64,000 nt of DNA from RGIG9151 sp963635575 (GTDB taxonomy: Bacteria > Bacillota > Clostridia > TANB77 > RGIG9151), in assembly GCA_963635575.1 (NCBI GenBank), contig CAVHFU010000002.1, positions 28,798 through 92,797 of the forward strand. Reading direction: 5' to 3'. Positions 50,678 through 60,768 of the stretch are shown here, piece by piece; the first letter of the stretch is position 1, and each line of letters opens with the position of its first letter. The notes under the pieces were generated by a model that was not told the origin of the DNA, did not search any database, and saw only the letters and a list, made by a program, of their open reading frames with translations. A program made the position numbers and the translations under genes.

Positions 50678-51142
50678 ATGGCACCACTTAGGCAAGAAGA
50701 TTATATGTATGAAGAATTTTTAAATGAGCCTGTAGCTCAACCCAAAAAGCACGAGGAACAAAAAAAGCAAGTTGTACCAAAGAAAAAAAATAAGGTTAAG
50801 AAAAAAGTTTTTTTAGGTATATTATCATTTTCTATAGCTCTCACGATAGTTTATCGTTATGCAATGCTTAATAATATGAGTATGGAAAACACTAAATTAA
50901 AGAAGGAACTTGCTGAACTTAACAACGTTAACGCACAACTTCAATTAAAGGCTGAACAAAGTGTTAATTTAAGTTATGTTGAAGAATATGCACAAGAAAA
51001 TTTAGGACTTCAAAAGCCCCAAAATTATCAAATTGAGTATATTAATGTAAATAAGCAAGATTTAATTGATAATAAGGTTACTAATGAGAATAAAAATTGG
51101 TTTGAAGAAATATTATTTAATATCATTGAATTTTTTAAGTGA
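50678..51142 (+). CDS. ftsL: FtsL/septum-initiator-like division protein
   Basis: 154 residues from MAPLRQEDYMYEEF behind GGAGGTGAGAGCT. Charged Lys-rich cytoplasmic part (1-48), one membrane helix (about 48-65, VFLGILSFSIALTIVYRYA), then a coiled coil (NTKLKKELAELNNVNAQLQLK) and VEEYAQENLGLQKPQNYQIEY, the motif of FtsL/DivIC-type proteins. It links FtsB/DivIB with the septal synthase. Position between rsmH and the PBP gene is the normal ftsL place. Sequence divergence is usual for this family, so the name rests on topology and place. Confidence 0.85.
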   Translation: MAPLRQEDYMYEEFLNEPVAQPKKHEEQKKQVVPKKKNKVKKKVFLGILSFSIALTIVYRYAMLNNMSMENTKLKKELAELNNVNAQLQLKAEQSVNLSYVEEYAQENLGLQKPQNYQIEYINVNKQDLIDNKVTNENKNWFEEILFNIIEFFK

Positions 51143-51267
51143 GTATTTTATTTGGCAGTAGCAAAGCTTTTACTACGTAGAATATGTAATCAGGCTTTAT
51201 ACCATTCAAATTTTAATACTCTTTTTTTCTACCTATACTAGAATAAAAGTGGAGGGTTTTGATAAAA

Positions 51268-53430
51268 TTGAAAAAGGATGCTATGAAACTTGGAATTAGA
51301 AAAAGGATGATTTGGTTATTTATTGGAGTTATAGTTTTATTTGTTTTGCTACTTGGGCGTCTTGCTTGGGTGCAACTTGTAAAAGGTGCATGGCTTCAAG
51401 GACTTGCGTATGAACAGCAAACAAGAGACAGGACAATAAGTTCAGCACGTGGCACTATATATTCATCTGATGGAAAGGTACTTGCAATTAGTGCGTCTAT
51501 GGAGACGATTAGTGTAATTCCTACACAGGTAAAAAATCCTGAGGAGTTGGCTAAAGAATTAGCTGATTTATTAGGTCTTGAATATGGTAATGTTTATGAG
51601 AAAATTACATCAGAGACAGCTCTAGTGACAATCGCAAAAAATGTTTCAAAAGAAACTACCGATTTACTTAGAACCTGGATATCTGAGACAGAAACTGAAG
51701 GGGTAAAAATAGATGAATCTACTAAAAGATATTATCCTAATAATAGTTTAGCTGCACACGTTTTAGGATTTGTTGGTACAGATAATCAAGGCCTTTACGG
51801 AATAGAAAATGCATATGAGGATATATTAACAGGCATCCCGGGAAGAATTATTTCAGAAACGGATGGAAAAGGAAACGATATTCCTCTTAGTTCGGAACAA
51901 TATTATGCTCCTCAAAATGGAAGAAATTTGGTACTGAGTATAGATTCATCAATTCAATATTTTGCTGAAAAGTATTTAGAAATTGCAGTGATAGATAATG
52001 CTTGCGAAAAAGGTGGAGTTGCAATAGTAATGAAGCCATCAACAGGGGATGTGCTTGCAATGGCGGTAAAGCCCGATTTTAATCCTAATGAAGCGTTTGG
52101 ACCATATACTGATGAACAGGCTATTTCATGGGATGTTACTCCGACTGAAGAAAAGAGAAAAATTAGAGAAAATATATGGAGAAACAAGGCTATTTCTGAT
52201 ACTTACGAGCCTGGTTCTACATTTAAGGTTATAACAGCAAGTGCTGCACTTGATTCTGGAATTGCTACTTGTGATGAACATTTTAATTGTACCGGGTCAA
52301 TTACAATTGGCGGGGCTAAAATAAAATGTTGGAGATATTATCGCCCACATGGCACACAAACATTAACAGAAGCTTTGGGCAATTCCTGTAATCCTGTTTT
52401 TATACAACTTGGACTAAAAATGGGTAAAGAAATTTTCTATAAATACGTAGATGCTTTTGGCTTTACTGAAAAGACCGGTATAGATTTGCCGGGAGAGGCT
52501 AGCGGTGTTTTTCATTCAATCCAAAAGGTTGGAGATACTGAACTTGCGACTGCCGCTTTTGGTCAGAGATTTAATATCACTCCTATTGAATTAATAACAG
52601 CAATTTCGGCAGTAGCTAACGATGGAAAGCTTATGGAGCCGAGGTTGGTTAAAGAAATTAGAGACGATGATGGAAATATTTTATCTACAAATGAACCTAA
52701 GGTGGTTCGTCAAGTAATATCTAAGCAAACTGCTGAAACTATTTGCGATATGATGGAAAAAGTAGTATCTACGGGAACCGGCGGAAATGCATACATTGAA
52801 GGATATGATGTTGGAGGAAAGACAGGTACAGCAGAACAAGGAACAGGTGATGCCACTTGGTATGTAGCTTCGTTTGTGGGAATAGCACCTGCAAATAATC
52901 CAGAAATTGCGGTACTAGTGGCTTTGTTTGAGCCAAAGGGAGATAGCCATGGTGGTGGAGCTATTGCTGCTCCGGTAGTAAAGGAAATTATAGAAGATAC
53001 AATGGGATATTTAAAGATTCAACCAAATTCTAATGGTGAAAATTCAGGAATAATAGTTCCTGAAGTGAGAGGGCTTACTATAAATGAGGCAAAAACTAAA
53101 TTAAAAGAGGCTGGGTTAAAATGTAATATAAATGGAAAAGTAGATGATACGATTACTATAAAAGACCAAATTCCAAAACCGAACATAGAAGTGATTGCAA
53201 ATTCTACTATAATTTTATATACTGAAGAGGACGCAGAAAAAGTAATGGTTACAGTGCCTGATGTCTTTGGAAAGAGTGTATCTGAAGCAACTAATCTTCT
53301 TAAAAATGTTTCATTGAACATTTTGACGGAAGGACTAGGAACTGCAAGTGAGCAAGTACCGAAGGCAGGTACAAAGGTAGAGCGAGGAAGCATAGTGACA
53401 GTAAAATTTAGGATAACTGAAGTTGATTAG
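51268..53430 (+). CDS. spoVD: Class B penicillin-binding protein, SpoVD/FtsI type, with PASTA domains
   Basis: About 720 residues. The start is uncertain: TTG at 51268 is 11 bases after GGAGGG; an ATG at 51283 (MKLGIRKRM) behind AAAGGA is also possible. Membrane helix (about 15-38), PBP dimer domain, then transpeptidase with EPGSTFKVITA (catalytic Ser), NSCNP and GGKTGTAEQ. Two C-terminal PASTA domains start near VPEVRGLTINEAK and VPDVFGKSVSEA. SpoVD makes cortex peptidoglycan; FtsI acts in division. In Clostridia the dcw copy with PASTA repeats may serve both. Confidence 0.93.
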   Translation: MKKDAMKLGIRKRMIWLFIGVIVLFVLLLGRLAWVQLVKGAWLQGLAYEQQTRDRTISSARGTIYSSDGKVLAISASMETISVIPTQVKNPEELAKELADLLGLEYGNVYEKITSETALVTIAKNVSKETTDLLRTWISETETEGVKIDESTKRYYPNNSLAAHVLGFVGTDNQGLYGIENAYEDILTGIPGRIISETDGKGNDIPLSSEQYYAPQNGRNLVLSIDSSIQYFAEKYLEIAVIDNACEKGGVAIVMKPSTGDVLAMAVKPDFNPNEAFGPYTDEQAISWDVTPTEEKRKIRENIWRNKAISDTYEPGSTFKVITASAALDSGIATCDEHFNCTGSITIGGAKIKCWRYYRPHGTQTLTEALGNSCNPVFIQLGLKMGKEIFYKYVDAFGFTEKTGIDLPGEASGVFHSIQKVGDTELATAAFGQRFNITPIELITAISAVANDGKLMEPRLVKEIRDDDGNILSTNEPKVVRQVISKQTAETICDMMEKVVSTGTGGNAYIEGYDVGGKTGTAEQGTGDATWYVASFVGIAPANNPEIAVLVALFEPKGDSHGGGAIAAPVVKEIIEDTMGYLKIQPNSNGENSGIIVPEVRGLTINEAKTKLKEAGLKCNINGKVDDTITIKDQIPKPNIEVIANSTIILYTEEDAEKVMVTVPDVFGKSVSEATNLLKNVSLNILTEGLGTASEQVPKAGTKVERGSIVTVKFRITEVD

Positions 53431-53444
53431 GGAGGGTGTTTAAA

Positions 53445-54899
53445 TTGAAACTTAGAGATGTATTAAAAGGAGTAGAAATAATTGAACTTAATGTTAGTCT
53501 AGATGAAGAAATATATGATATAACTGGTGATTCGAGGAATCTAGTGGAAGGCTCGGCGTTTTTGTGTTTAGATGGTACAAAATTTGATGGACATCAATTT
53601 GCAAAAGATGCATTAGAAAAAGGAGCTAAGGTTTTAATTACTCAAAAGAAAATAGATATTGAAAATGAGGCTAAGTTTGTTAGAATAGAACCCGGTAGAA
53701 AATCAATTGCAAAAATTTCTTGTAATTTCTTTGATAACCCATCTTATAAGTTTAAGCTTATCGGAATTACCGGGACTAAGGGAAAAACTACCACGACATA
53801 TATGATAAAGTCCATTTTGGAAAGTAAAGGACTTAAAGTGGGATTAATAGGAACAATAGAGTCAAGAATTGGTGATAAAAAGCTTAAAACATCTAGTAAT
53901 ACAACACCTGATGCAATTGAGTTACAAAGATTGTTTGCCATAATGGCTGATGAAAATGTAGATGTTGTTGTTATGGAAGTTTCTTCTCATGCACTTGATT
54001 TAGATAGAGTGTATGGAAGTAATTTCGCTTATGCTGCATTTACAAATTTAAGTCAAGACCATTTAGACTATCACAAAAATTTTGAAAATTATTATCAAGC
54101 TAAGAAAATTTTATTTGGCATGTGTAAGAAAAGCTTTATAAATGTTGATGATGAATATGGGAAAAGATTATTTGGCGAAATTTCAGGAGATAAAAAATCT
54201 TTTGCTGTAGATAACCATGCGGATATTGAAATAGAAAATATTGAAATTACATCGGGATATGTAAGCTTTACAGAAAAATCTGAAAACGAGGAAATAAAAT
54301 ATAAAGTAAAAATTCCGGGAAAATTTTCTGTGTATAATGCGCTCACTGCTATATCTATTGCAAAAGAGTTTGGATGCAGTCCAAAAGAAATTCAAGCCGG
54401 ATTTGACGGACTAAAGGTACCTGGAAGAAGTGAAATAGTAGATATAGGAACAGATTATACTGTTATGGTAGATTATGCTCATTCTCCGGATAGCTTAAAA
54501 AATATTCTGCTTGCTACTCGTGAATATGTAAAAGGAAGAATTATATGTGTATTTGGTTGTGGTGGAGACAGAGATAAAACAAAGCGTCCTATTATGGGAG
54601 AAATCTCAGGGAAATTGGCTGATATTACTATTGTTACATCTGATAATCCAAGAAGCGAAGAACCTGAGACTATTGTAGATGAAGTAGAGGAAGGGGTAAA
54701 AAAAGTTACTAATAATTACTTTAGAGAATCAGACAGAGCAAAGGCTATATATAAAGCACTTTCTATTGCTAAAAAGGATGATGTAATTATTATTGCAGGC
54801 AAAGGGCATGAACCATATCAAATTTTAAATACAGGAACAATACATTTTGATGATAGGGAACAAGTTGTAGAACAATATAAAAAATTAACAAAAGTGTAA
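53445..54899 (+). CDS. murE: UDP-MurNAc-tripeptide synthetase (meso-diaminopimelate adding)
   Basis: 484 residues from a TTG with GGAGGG eight bases upstream (MKLRDVLKGVEI); an earlier in-frame GTG overlaps the ribosome site. ATP loop ITGTKGKTTTTYMI, carbamylated-Lys region SNTTPDAIELQRLF, EVSSHALDLDRVYG, and DYAHSPDSLKN. The motif SDNPRSEEP (DNPR) is the mark for meso-diaminopimelate, so the organism's wall is probably of that type. murF, normally next, is absent; mraY follows after 22 bases. Confidence 0.97.
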   Translation: MKLRDVLKGVEIIELNVSLDEEIYDITGDSRNLVEGSAFLCLDGTKFDGHQFAKDALEKGAKVLITQKKIDIENEAKFVRIEPGRKSIAKISCNFFDNPSYKFKLIGITGTKGKTTTTYMIKSILESKGLKVGLIGTIESRIGDKKLKTSSNTTPDAIELQRLFAIMADENVDVVVMEVSSHALDLDRVYGSNFAYAAFTNLSQDHLDYHKNFENYYQAKKILFGMCKKSFINVDDEYGKRLFGEISGDKKSFAVDNHADIEIENIEITSGYVSFTEKSENEEIKYKVKIPGKFSVYNALTAISIAKEFGCSPKEIQAGFDGLKVPGRSEIVDIGTDYTVMVDYAHSPDSLKNILLATREYVKGRIICVFGCGGDRDKTKRPIMGEISGKLADITIVTSDNPRSEEPETIVDEVEEGVKKVTNNYFRESDRAKAIYKALSIAKKDDVIIIAGKGHEPYQILNTGTIHFDDREQVVEQYKKLTKV

Positions 54900-54921
54900 A
54901 TGAAAAGGGAGTTGAGTAGTT

Positions 54922-55890
54922 GTGAAATTACAAGTAGGATTATTGGTAGTATCTTTTTTAGCTTCGTTAATTGCCGGGCTTTTAGTAATGCCGATATTAA
55001 AAAAATTAGGAGTTAGCCAACATATTAGAGATGATGGTCCCGAATCACATTTAAAAAAAGAAGGTACTCCAAGTATGGGAGGAATAATCTTTTTGGCGGC
55101 TATGTGCTTTGTCGGATTTATGGCTATGATAAAATATCCTACAAGTAGGCAGACATTATTAATCTTGATTGGCTCTACTTTGATTTTTGGATTTATTGGA
55201 TTTATTGATGATTATTTAAAAATAAAAAATAAACGCTCACTTGGACTATATGCTTGGCAAAAAATATTGCTCCTTTTAATAGCGTCAGGTGCAATTACTT
55301 ATTGCATATTAGAGGTTCTTAACCTTGGTACTGCTACATATATTCCTTTTATAAGACAGTTTTTCGATTTGAATTATTATTTCTTTGTACCATTTGCTAT
55401 TTTGGTATTATTATCTACTACTAATGTTGTTAATATAACGGATGGTTTAGACGGACTCGCTACCGGAATAATTGTTGTGATTATGACATTTTTTACAGTG
55501 CTTGCCATTTCTCTGGGAAATAATCCGGTTATGATTTTCTCTGCAATTATGACAGGTGCTTGTTTAGGATTTTTAGTTTATAATATGAACCCAGCTAAAG
55601 TGTTTATGGGAGATACAGGTTCACTAGCACTTGGCGGTGCAATAGGTACAGTTTCTTTGGTTTTACAAATGCCGATACTTCTAATATTTGTTGCAGGTAT
55701 ATGTGTTATAGAGGCATTATCAGATATTATTCAAGTTGTATATTTTAAGGCATCACATGGAAAAAGAGTTTTTAAAATGGCTCCACTTCATCATCACTTA
55801 GAACTTAGTGGTTGGAGTGAGAAAAAAATTGTTTGGCATTTTTGGATATGCACAATTGTTTTTTGTGTTATTACATTTATTTTGTTATAA
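54922..55890 (+). CDS. mraY: Phospho-N-acetylmuramoyl-pentapeptide transferase
   Basis: 322 residues, ten hydrophobic segments, GTG start. It attaches the MurNAc-pentapeptide to undecaprenyl phosphate, giving lipid I. Family motifs are HLKKEGTPSMGGIIF, FIGFIDDYLK, NVVNITDGLDGLATG, NMNPAKVFMGDTGSLALGG and the final APLHHHLELSGWSEKKIV. GGGAG lies about 10 bases upstream of the GTG. Confidence 0.97.
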   Translation: MKLQVGLLVVSFLASLIAGLLVMPILKKLGVSQHIRDDGPESHLKKEGTPSMGGIIFLAAMCFVGFMAMIKYPTSRQTLLILIGSTLIFGFIGFIDDYLKIKNKRSLGLYAWQKILLLLIASGAITYCILEVLNLGTATYIPFIRQFFDLNYYFFVPFAILVLLSTTNVVNITDGLDGLATGIIVVIMTFFTVLAISLGNNPVMIFSAIMTGACLGFLVYNMNPAKVFMGDTGSLALGGAIGTVSLVLQMPILLIFVAGICVIEALSDIIQVVYFKASHGKRVFKMAPLHHHLELSGWSEKKIVWHFWICTIVFCVITFILL

Positions 55891-55911
55891 AAATAATAGG
55901 GGAGTGTTACA

Positions 55912-57015
55912 ATGAAGTCTAAGCTAAAACCTTTTGATTATACATTATTTACTGTGGTTATAATTCTATATGGATTAGGTTTACTTATGGTACTTAGTGC
56001 AAGTTCACATCTTGGTGTATTAAAATATGACAGTCCCTATTATTTTTTTAAAAGACAGCTCTTGTTTGGTGTTATTGGAATTTGTGCAATGTTATTTTTG
56101 TCTAAAATAAATTATAAAGTTTATAAGAAGTTTTCAGGATTAATATTTTTAGGCGCAATAGGGCTGTTGTGCTTGGTATTGGTACCAGGAATTGGTTCGG
56201 GAGAAATTCGTGGCGCAAAAAGATGGATATATGTTGGCTTTAATCTTCAACCATCTGAAGTAGCTAAACTTGCAATTATTATATTTTTAAGTGCAAGAAT
56301 CTCTATGAATCCGGAAAGAATAAAGAAGTTTTGGACCGGTTTAGTTCTATATTTCATTATAATAGGCGCGGTTGCGGGACTTTTATATTTAGAACCGCAT
56401 TATAGTGCTATTGGAATTATAGGATTGATTTCTGTAATAATTTTGTTTGCCGGTGGTGCAAAAGTTTCTCATTTTGTTGGTATAGCACTGGCAGTTTTAC
56501 CTATTTTCGGAATCGGGATTTATTTGTCAGAATATAGATGGGAGCGTATTATAGGTTTTTTGGATCCATGGTCAGATCTTCAAGACGGTGGCTGGCAAGT
56601 AATACAGTCATTATATGCACTAGGTAGTGGAGGATTGTTTGGGTTAGGTCTTGGGCAAAGTAGGCAAAAGTATACATATCTTCCGGATGCACATAATGAT
56701 TTTATTTTAGCTATATTGGGTGAGGAACTTGGATTTATAGGAATGGTGTTTGTTATAATACTATTTGGAATACTTATTTGGAGAGGTATTACAATTGCAA
56801 CGAAAGCCCCGGATATGTTTTCAGGACTTGTTGCGATAGGAATAACCATGCTTATTGCTATACAGATAATTTTAAATGTATTAATTATAACAAGTTTGTT
56901 TCCGGTAACAGGAATGCCTGTGCCATTTATGAGTTATGGAGGAACATCACTTCTGATTTTTATGTCCTGTATAGGAATATTATTAAATATTTCACGGCAT
57001 GCAAAGAATGTATAG
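55912..57015 (+). CDS. ftsW: Peptidoglycan glycosyltransferase FtsW/SpoVE (SEDS family)
   Basis: 367 residues with about ten membrane helices. The SEDS signature includes GAKRWIYVGFNLQPSEVAKLA, QVIQSLYALGSGGLFG, LGLGQSRQKYTYLPDAHNDFILAILGEELGF and PVPFMSYGGTSLL. It polymerises lipid II together with the class B PBP encoded two genes upstream. In spore formers the close paralogue SpoVE does this for the cortex. GGGGAGTGTTACA precedes the ATG. murD and murG, often flanking, are absent. Confidence 0.95.
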   Translation: MKSKLKPFDYTLFTVVIILYGLGLLMVLSASSHLGVLKYDSPYYFFKRQLLFGVIGICAMLFLSKINYKVYKKFSGLIFLGAIGLLCLVLVPGIGSGEIRGAKRWIYVGFNLQPSEVAKLAIIIFLSARISMNPERIKKFWTGLVLYFIIIGAVAGLLYLEPHYSAIGIIGLISVIILFAGGAKVSHFVGIALAVLPIFGIGIYLSEYRWERIIGFLDPWSDLQDGGWQVIQSLYALGSGGLFGLGLGQSRQKYTYLPDAHNDFILAILGEELGFIGMVFVIILFGILIWRGITIATKAPDMFSGLVAIGITMLIAIQIILNVLIITSLFPVTGMPVPFMSYGGTSLLIFMSCIGILLNISRHAKNV

Positions 57016-57036
57016 TAAGAGAGGGATGAAATATAT

Positions 57037-59646
57037 ATGTCAAAACTTGTAGTAATAGATGGAAACAGTATAATGAACAGAGCTTTTTATGGACTTTCCG
57101 GAAGGAATATGCTAATGACTAAAGGCGGAATTCATACAAATGCTGTTTTTGGATTTCTAACAATTCTATTTAAAATTTTGTCCGAAGATAAACCTGATTA
57201 TTTGGTAGTTGCTTTTGACCTTAGAGCACCTACATTTCGTCATAAAATGTATGATGGATATAAGGCCCAAAGAAGGGGTATGCCGGATGAACTTGCTGAA
57301 CAGATGCCTATAATAAAAGAAGTTTTAGACGCAATGAACATTTCAAGAATTGAAATGGAAGGGTTTGAGGCAGATGACATTTTAGGTACACTTTCTAAAA
57401 AGGCTAAGGCTAAAAATATAGAGACAATTTTATTTACAGGGGATAGAGATTCGTTCCAACTGATAGAAGATGGAATTACTGTAAAAATGCCTGTAACAAA
57501 GGGTGGAAAGACTGAAACTGAAATTTATAATTCGGAAAAGATATATGAAAAGTATGGAGTAAGTCCGATTGAACTTATTGAAGTAAAAGGGCTTATGGGA
57601 GATGCTTCAGATAATATTCCCGGAGTGCCGGGAATAGGGGAAAAAACTGCTCTTTTATATATTCAAGAATTTAAAACTATAGATAACCTTTATGAAAACT
57701 TAGATAGCGATTTCATAAAACCAAAGGCAAGAATTTCATTGGAAGAAAATAAAGATTTAGCATATTTAAGCAGAACTCTTGCGGTTATTGATACTGACAT
57801 TCCTGTTGATTTTTCAGAGGATTATAAAATTAATGAATACAATAATGACAAGCTATATGAAATATTTGATAAACTTGAATTTACTTCATTTATAAAAAAA
57901 TTGAATCTTGTTTCCACTAAGGGAGCTAGTGTAGAGAATTTTGAACCTGTAAAAGGTGAGAAACCACTAGATGTTTCAAAATTAGAGCATATTAGCGAGT
58001 TTGCTTTCTTTGCTTTAGAGGGAAATAAAACACAAATTGGAATTTTTTCATATAATAAAGTGTATTGTATAGACGTGAATGATGATGCTACATTAAAAAG
58101 TATTTTTGAAAGTGAAACTAAAAAATATAGTATTAATACAAAGCCATTATATGTTAATTTACTAAGTAAGGGTATTAAGATAAATAATCTTGCTATGGAT
58201 TTGGCGATAGCACAATATGTTATTAATCCGAATTTTGTTGTTGATGATATTGAGAAACTTACATTAGAAAAAATAGGTTTTGATTTATCCTCTATAAAGG
58301 ATAAGGAAAGCGACCAAATAAGCTTCTTTGAAACACAAAAAACAGTAGATAATAATGAATATGTATGTTCATGTGCTAAGGCAGTTTGGCAATTAAAGGA
58401 CGGTTATTTGAAAGAAATAAAGAAAAACAATCAAGAAAAATTGTTTTGTGAGATAGAAATGCCGTTAATTGAAGTTCTTGCCGGTATGCAAATTGCGGGA
58501 ATGAAAATTGAAAGAAACTTGTTAATTGATTATGGCAGGGAACTTCAAGAAAAAATAAATATGCTTGAAAAAGAGATTTTTGAACTTGCGGGAGAGGAGT
58601 TTAACATAAAATCACCGAAACAATTAGGAGAGCTACTATTTGAAAAACTTGGGCTTCCTGCTGGTAAGAAAACTAGCAGAGGGTACGCAACTGATGCTGA
58701 AACTCTGGAGGGACTTCGTGACAAGCATCCTATTATAAATAAAATACTTGAACATAAGCAATATATAAAGCTTAAATCTACCTATATAGATGGATTAGAA
58801 GGAGTAATTAATCCGAATACTGGAAGGATACATTCTAACTTTAATCAGACTATTACGGCAACAGGGCGACTTAGCAGTACTGAACCTAATCTCCAAAATA
58901 TTCCTGTTAGAATGGAAGCAGGTAAAAAAATAAGAAAAATGTTTGTGCCTGACGATGGATATGTTTATATTGATGCCGACTATTCACAGATTGAACTTAG
59001 AATTTTAGCTGATATGGCAAATGACGAGGTTATGATAAATTCATTTAATAATGGTGAGGATATTCATACCACAACTGCATCTCAAATTTTCCATATAAAG
59101 AGAGAAGAGGTTACACCAGATCTAAGAGCAAAAGCAAAGGCTGTAAATTTCGGAATTGTATACGGTCAAGGTGAATTTTCTTTGGGACAAGATTTAGGAA
59201 TATCGAGAAAAGAAGCTAAAGAGTATATTGATATGTATTTCAAACATTTTTCGGGTATAAAAGATTACATGAGAAACAACATAAATTTTGCGAAGGAAAA
59301 AGGATATGTTGAAACGATTTTTAATAGGAGAAGATATGTACCAGAGATAAAATCAAGTAATTTTAATATTAGGTCTTTTGGGGAAAGAATTGCTATGAAT
59401 ATGCCGATTCAGGGCAGTGCGGCAGATATAATAAAAATTGCTATGGTAGAAGTATATAGAAGATTACAAGGTAAGAAATCTAAGCTTATTTTACAGGTAC
59501 ACGATGAACTTTTGGTTGAGACGGAAAGAAGCGAGGTAGAAGAGGTAAGTAAAATTGTTAAAGAGTCAATGGAAAATGCAGTTAAACTTAAGGTATTACT
59601 TAAAGTCGAGTTAAATACCGGTGATAGTTGGTTAGATGCAAAATAA
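57037..59646 (+). CDS. polA: DNA polymerase I
   Basis: 869 residues. N-terminal 5'-3' exonuclease (1-290) with FGFLTILFKIL, EADDILGTL and GDASDNIPGVPGIGEKTA. The middle 3'-5' exonuclease region (about 310-470) lacks the DxE metal residues, as in Bacillus PolA, so proofreading is unlikely. The polymerase domain has motif A DADYSQIELRILA, KAKAVNFGIVYGQ (motif B), TATGRLSSTEPNLQNIP-type text and the closing HDELLVE. It fills gaps in repair and Okazaki processing. GAGGGATGAAATATAT precedes the ATG. Confidence 0.97.
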   Translation: MSKLVVIDGNSIMNRAFYGLSGRNMLMTKGGIHTNAVFGFLTILFKILSEDKPDYLVVAFDLRAPTFRHKMYDGYKAQRRGMPDELAEQMPIIKEVLDAMNISRIEMEGFEADDILGTLSKKAKAKNIETILFTGDRDSFQLIEDGITVKMPVTKGGKTETEIYNSEKIYEKYGVSPIELIEVKGLMGDASDNIPGVPGIGEKTALLYIQEFKTIDNLYENLDSDFIKPKARISLEENKDLAYLSRTLAVIDTDIPVDFSEDYKINEYNNDKLYEIFDKLEFTSFIKKLNLVSTKGASVENFEPVKGEKPLDVSKLEHISEFAFFALEGNKTQIGIFSYNKVYCIDVNDDATLKSIFESETKKYSINTKPLYVNLLSKGIKINNLAMDLAIAQYVINPNFVVDDIEKLTLEKIGFDLSSIKDKESDQISFFETQKTVDNNEYVCSCAKAVWQLKDGYLKEIKKNNQEKLFCEIEMPLIEVLAGMQIAGMKIERNLLIDYGRELQEKINMLEKEIFELAGEEFNIKSPKQLGELLFEKLGLPAGKKTSRGYATDAETLEGLRDKHPIINKILEHKQYIKLKSTYIDGLEGVINPNTGRIHSNFNQTITATGRLSSTEPNLQNIPVRMEAGKKIRKMFVPDDGYVYIDADYSQIELRILADMANDEVMINSFNNGEDIHTTTASQIFHIKREEVTPDLRAKAKAVNFGIVYGQGEFSLGQDLGISRKEAKEYIDMYFKHFSGIKDYMRNNINFAKEKGYVETIFNRRRYVPEIKSSNFNIRSFGERIAMNMPIQGSAADIIKIAMVEVYRRLQGKKSKLILQVHDELLVETERSEVEEVSKIVKESMENAVKLKVLLKVELNTGDSWLDAK

Positions 59647-59664
59647 TGAAAGGAAGAAAACATC

Positions 59665-60258
59665 TTGGCAAAGAAGAAAAGTAATTTTTGGATAGGAATA
59701 AAAAATTTAGCTTTAATAATTATATGCTTTGGTATATTAAGTGTTTTTTATAAAGGTTTTCTCAATGTTGAAGATGTTTATAAGCTACGCTATCCAACGG
59801 AGTATGAAGATATTGTATTAAAGTATAGCGATATGTATGATGTTGACCAGTATCTTGTATATTCTATTATTCGTTCAGAGAGCAATTATACGGAGAATGC
59901 TGTTTCTAATAAGGGTGCTATCGGGCTCATGCAGATTATGCCGGATACCGGTTCGTGGGTGGCTGAAAAATTAAAAATTGAAAATTTTACTTCTGAGGAC
60001 TTGTTTGACACCGAAAAAAATATTATGATTGGTGTGTGGTATTTTAAGTATTTATTAGATAGATTTGATGGAGAAATTAGCCTTGCTGTGGCTGCTTATA
60101 ATGCTGGACCGACTAATGTAAATAAGTGGCTTTCCGAGAAGGAATACAGCGAGAATGGCGACATACTTAATGTTATCCCTTTTGAAGAAACGAGAAAGTA
60201 TGAAGAAAAAGTTATGAATACTTATGCTATGTATAAAAGGATATACCAAGGTATTTAG
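59665..60258 (+). CDS. Membrane-anchored lytic transglycosylase (SLT domain)
   Basis: 197 residues from a TTG behind GAAAGGAAG. Membrane helix (about 10-32, LALIIICFGILSVFYKGF), then the SLT/goose-lysozyme-like fold: IIRSESNYTENAVSNKGAIG with the catalytic Glu, GLMQIMPDT, NIMIGVWYFKYLLDRFD, and AVAAYNAGPTNVNKWL. It cleaves glycan strands, giving 1,6-anhydro ends. Placed 18 bases after polA. Confidence 0.93.
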   Translation: MAKKKSNFWIGIKNLALIIICFGILSVFYKGFLNVEDVYKLRYPTEYEDIVLKYSDMYDVDQYLVYSIIRSESNYTENAVSNKGAIGLMQIMPDTGSWVAEKLKIENFTSEDLFDTEKNIMIGVWYFKYLLDRFDGEISLAVAAYNAGPTNVNKWLSEKEYSENGDILNVIPFEETRKYEEKVMNTYAMYKRIYQGI

Positions 60259-60272
60259 TAGGGGTGATAATT

Positions 60273-60761
60273 ATGAATAGACGTGATAAAAATAGTTATT
60301 ATTTAGACATTGCAGAAACTGTTATAGAAAGAGGAACATGCGTAAGAAGAAATTTCGGAGCAATTATTGTTAAGAATGATGAAATAATATCGACCGGATA
60401 TGTTGGTGCTCCCAGGGGAAGAAAAAATTGCTGTGATATAGGGAAATGCATAAGAGAAGAACTAAATATTCCAAGAGGCACTAGGTATGAACTTTGTCGT
60501 TCTGTTCATGCAGAAGCTAATGCGATTATTTCTGCTTCGCGTAAAGATATGATGGGTGCAACATTGTACTTGGCTTGTAGAGACTATAAAACCGGAGAAT
60601 TGGTAGCTGGTACAAGCTGTTGTTCTATGTGCAAGAGAATGGTTATAAATGCAGGAATTGAGAAGGTAGTTATTAGAGATGATAAAGATAATTATAGAAC
60701 GATTGATGTTTCTTCTTGGATTTTAGATGATGAATCTTTAGAAGGAAAAGAAGGTTACTAA
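60273..60761 (+). CDS. Cytidine/deoxycytidylate deaminase family protein
   Basis: 162 residues from MNRRDKNSYYLDIAETV; AGGGGTGATAATT supports this ATG. Zinc-dependent deaminase fold with RSVHAEANAI (zinc His and catalytic Glu) and TSCCSMCKRMVINAG (the Cys pair). It resembles the dCMP deaminase branch (ComEB-like), which feeds dUMP to thymidylate synthase; the exact substrate is not certain. Additional Cys near GRKNCCDIGKCIREEL could bind a second metal. It precedes the carboxyltransferase gene by 7 bases. Confidence 0.9.
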   Translation: MNRRDKNSYYLDIAETVIERGTCVRRNFGAIIVKNDEIISTGYVGAPRGRKNCCDIGKCIREELNIPRGTRYELCRSVHAEANAIISASRKDMMGATLYLACRDYKTGELVAGTSCCSMCKRMVINAGIEKVVIRDDKDNYRTIDVSSWILDDESLEGKEGY

Positions 60762-60768
60762 AGAAGTA

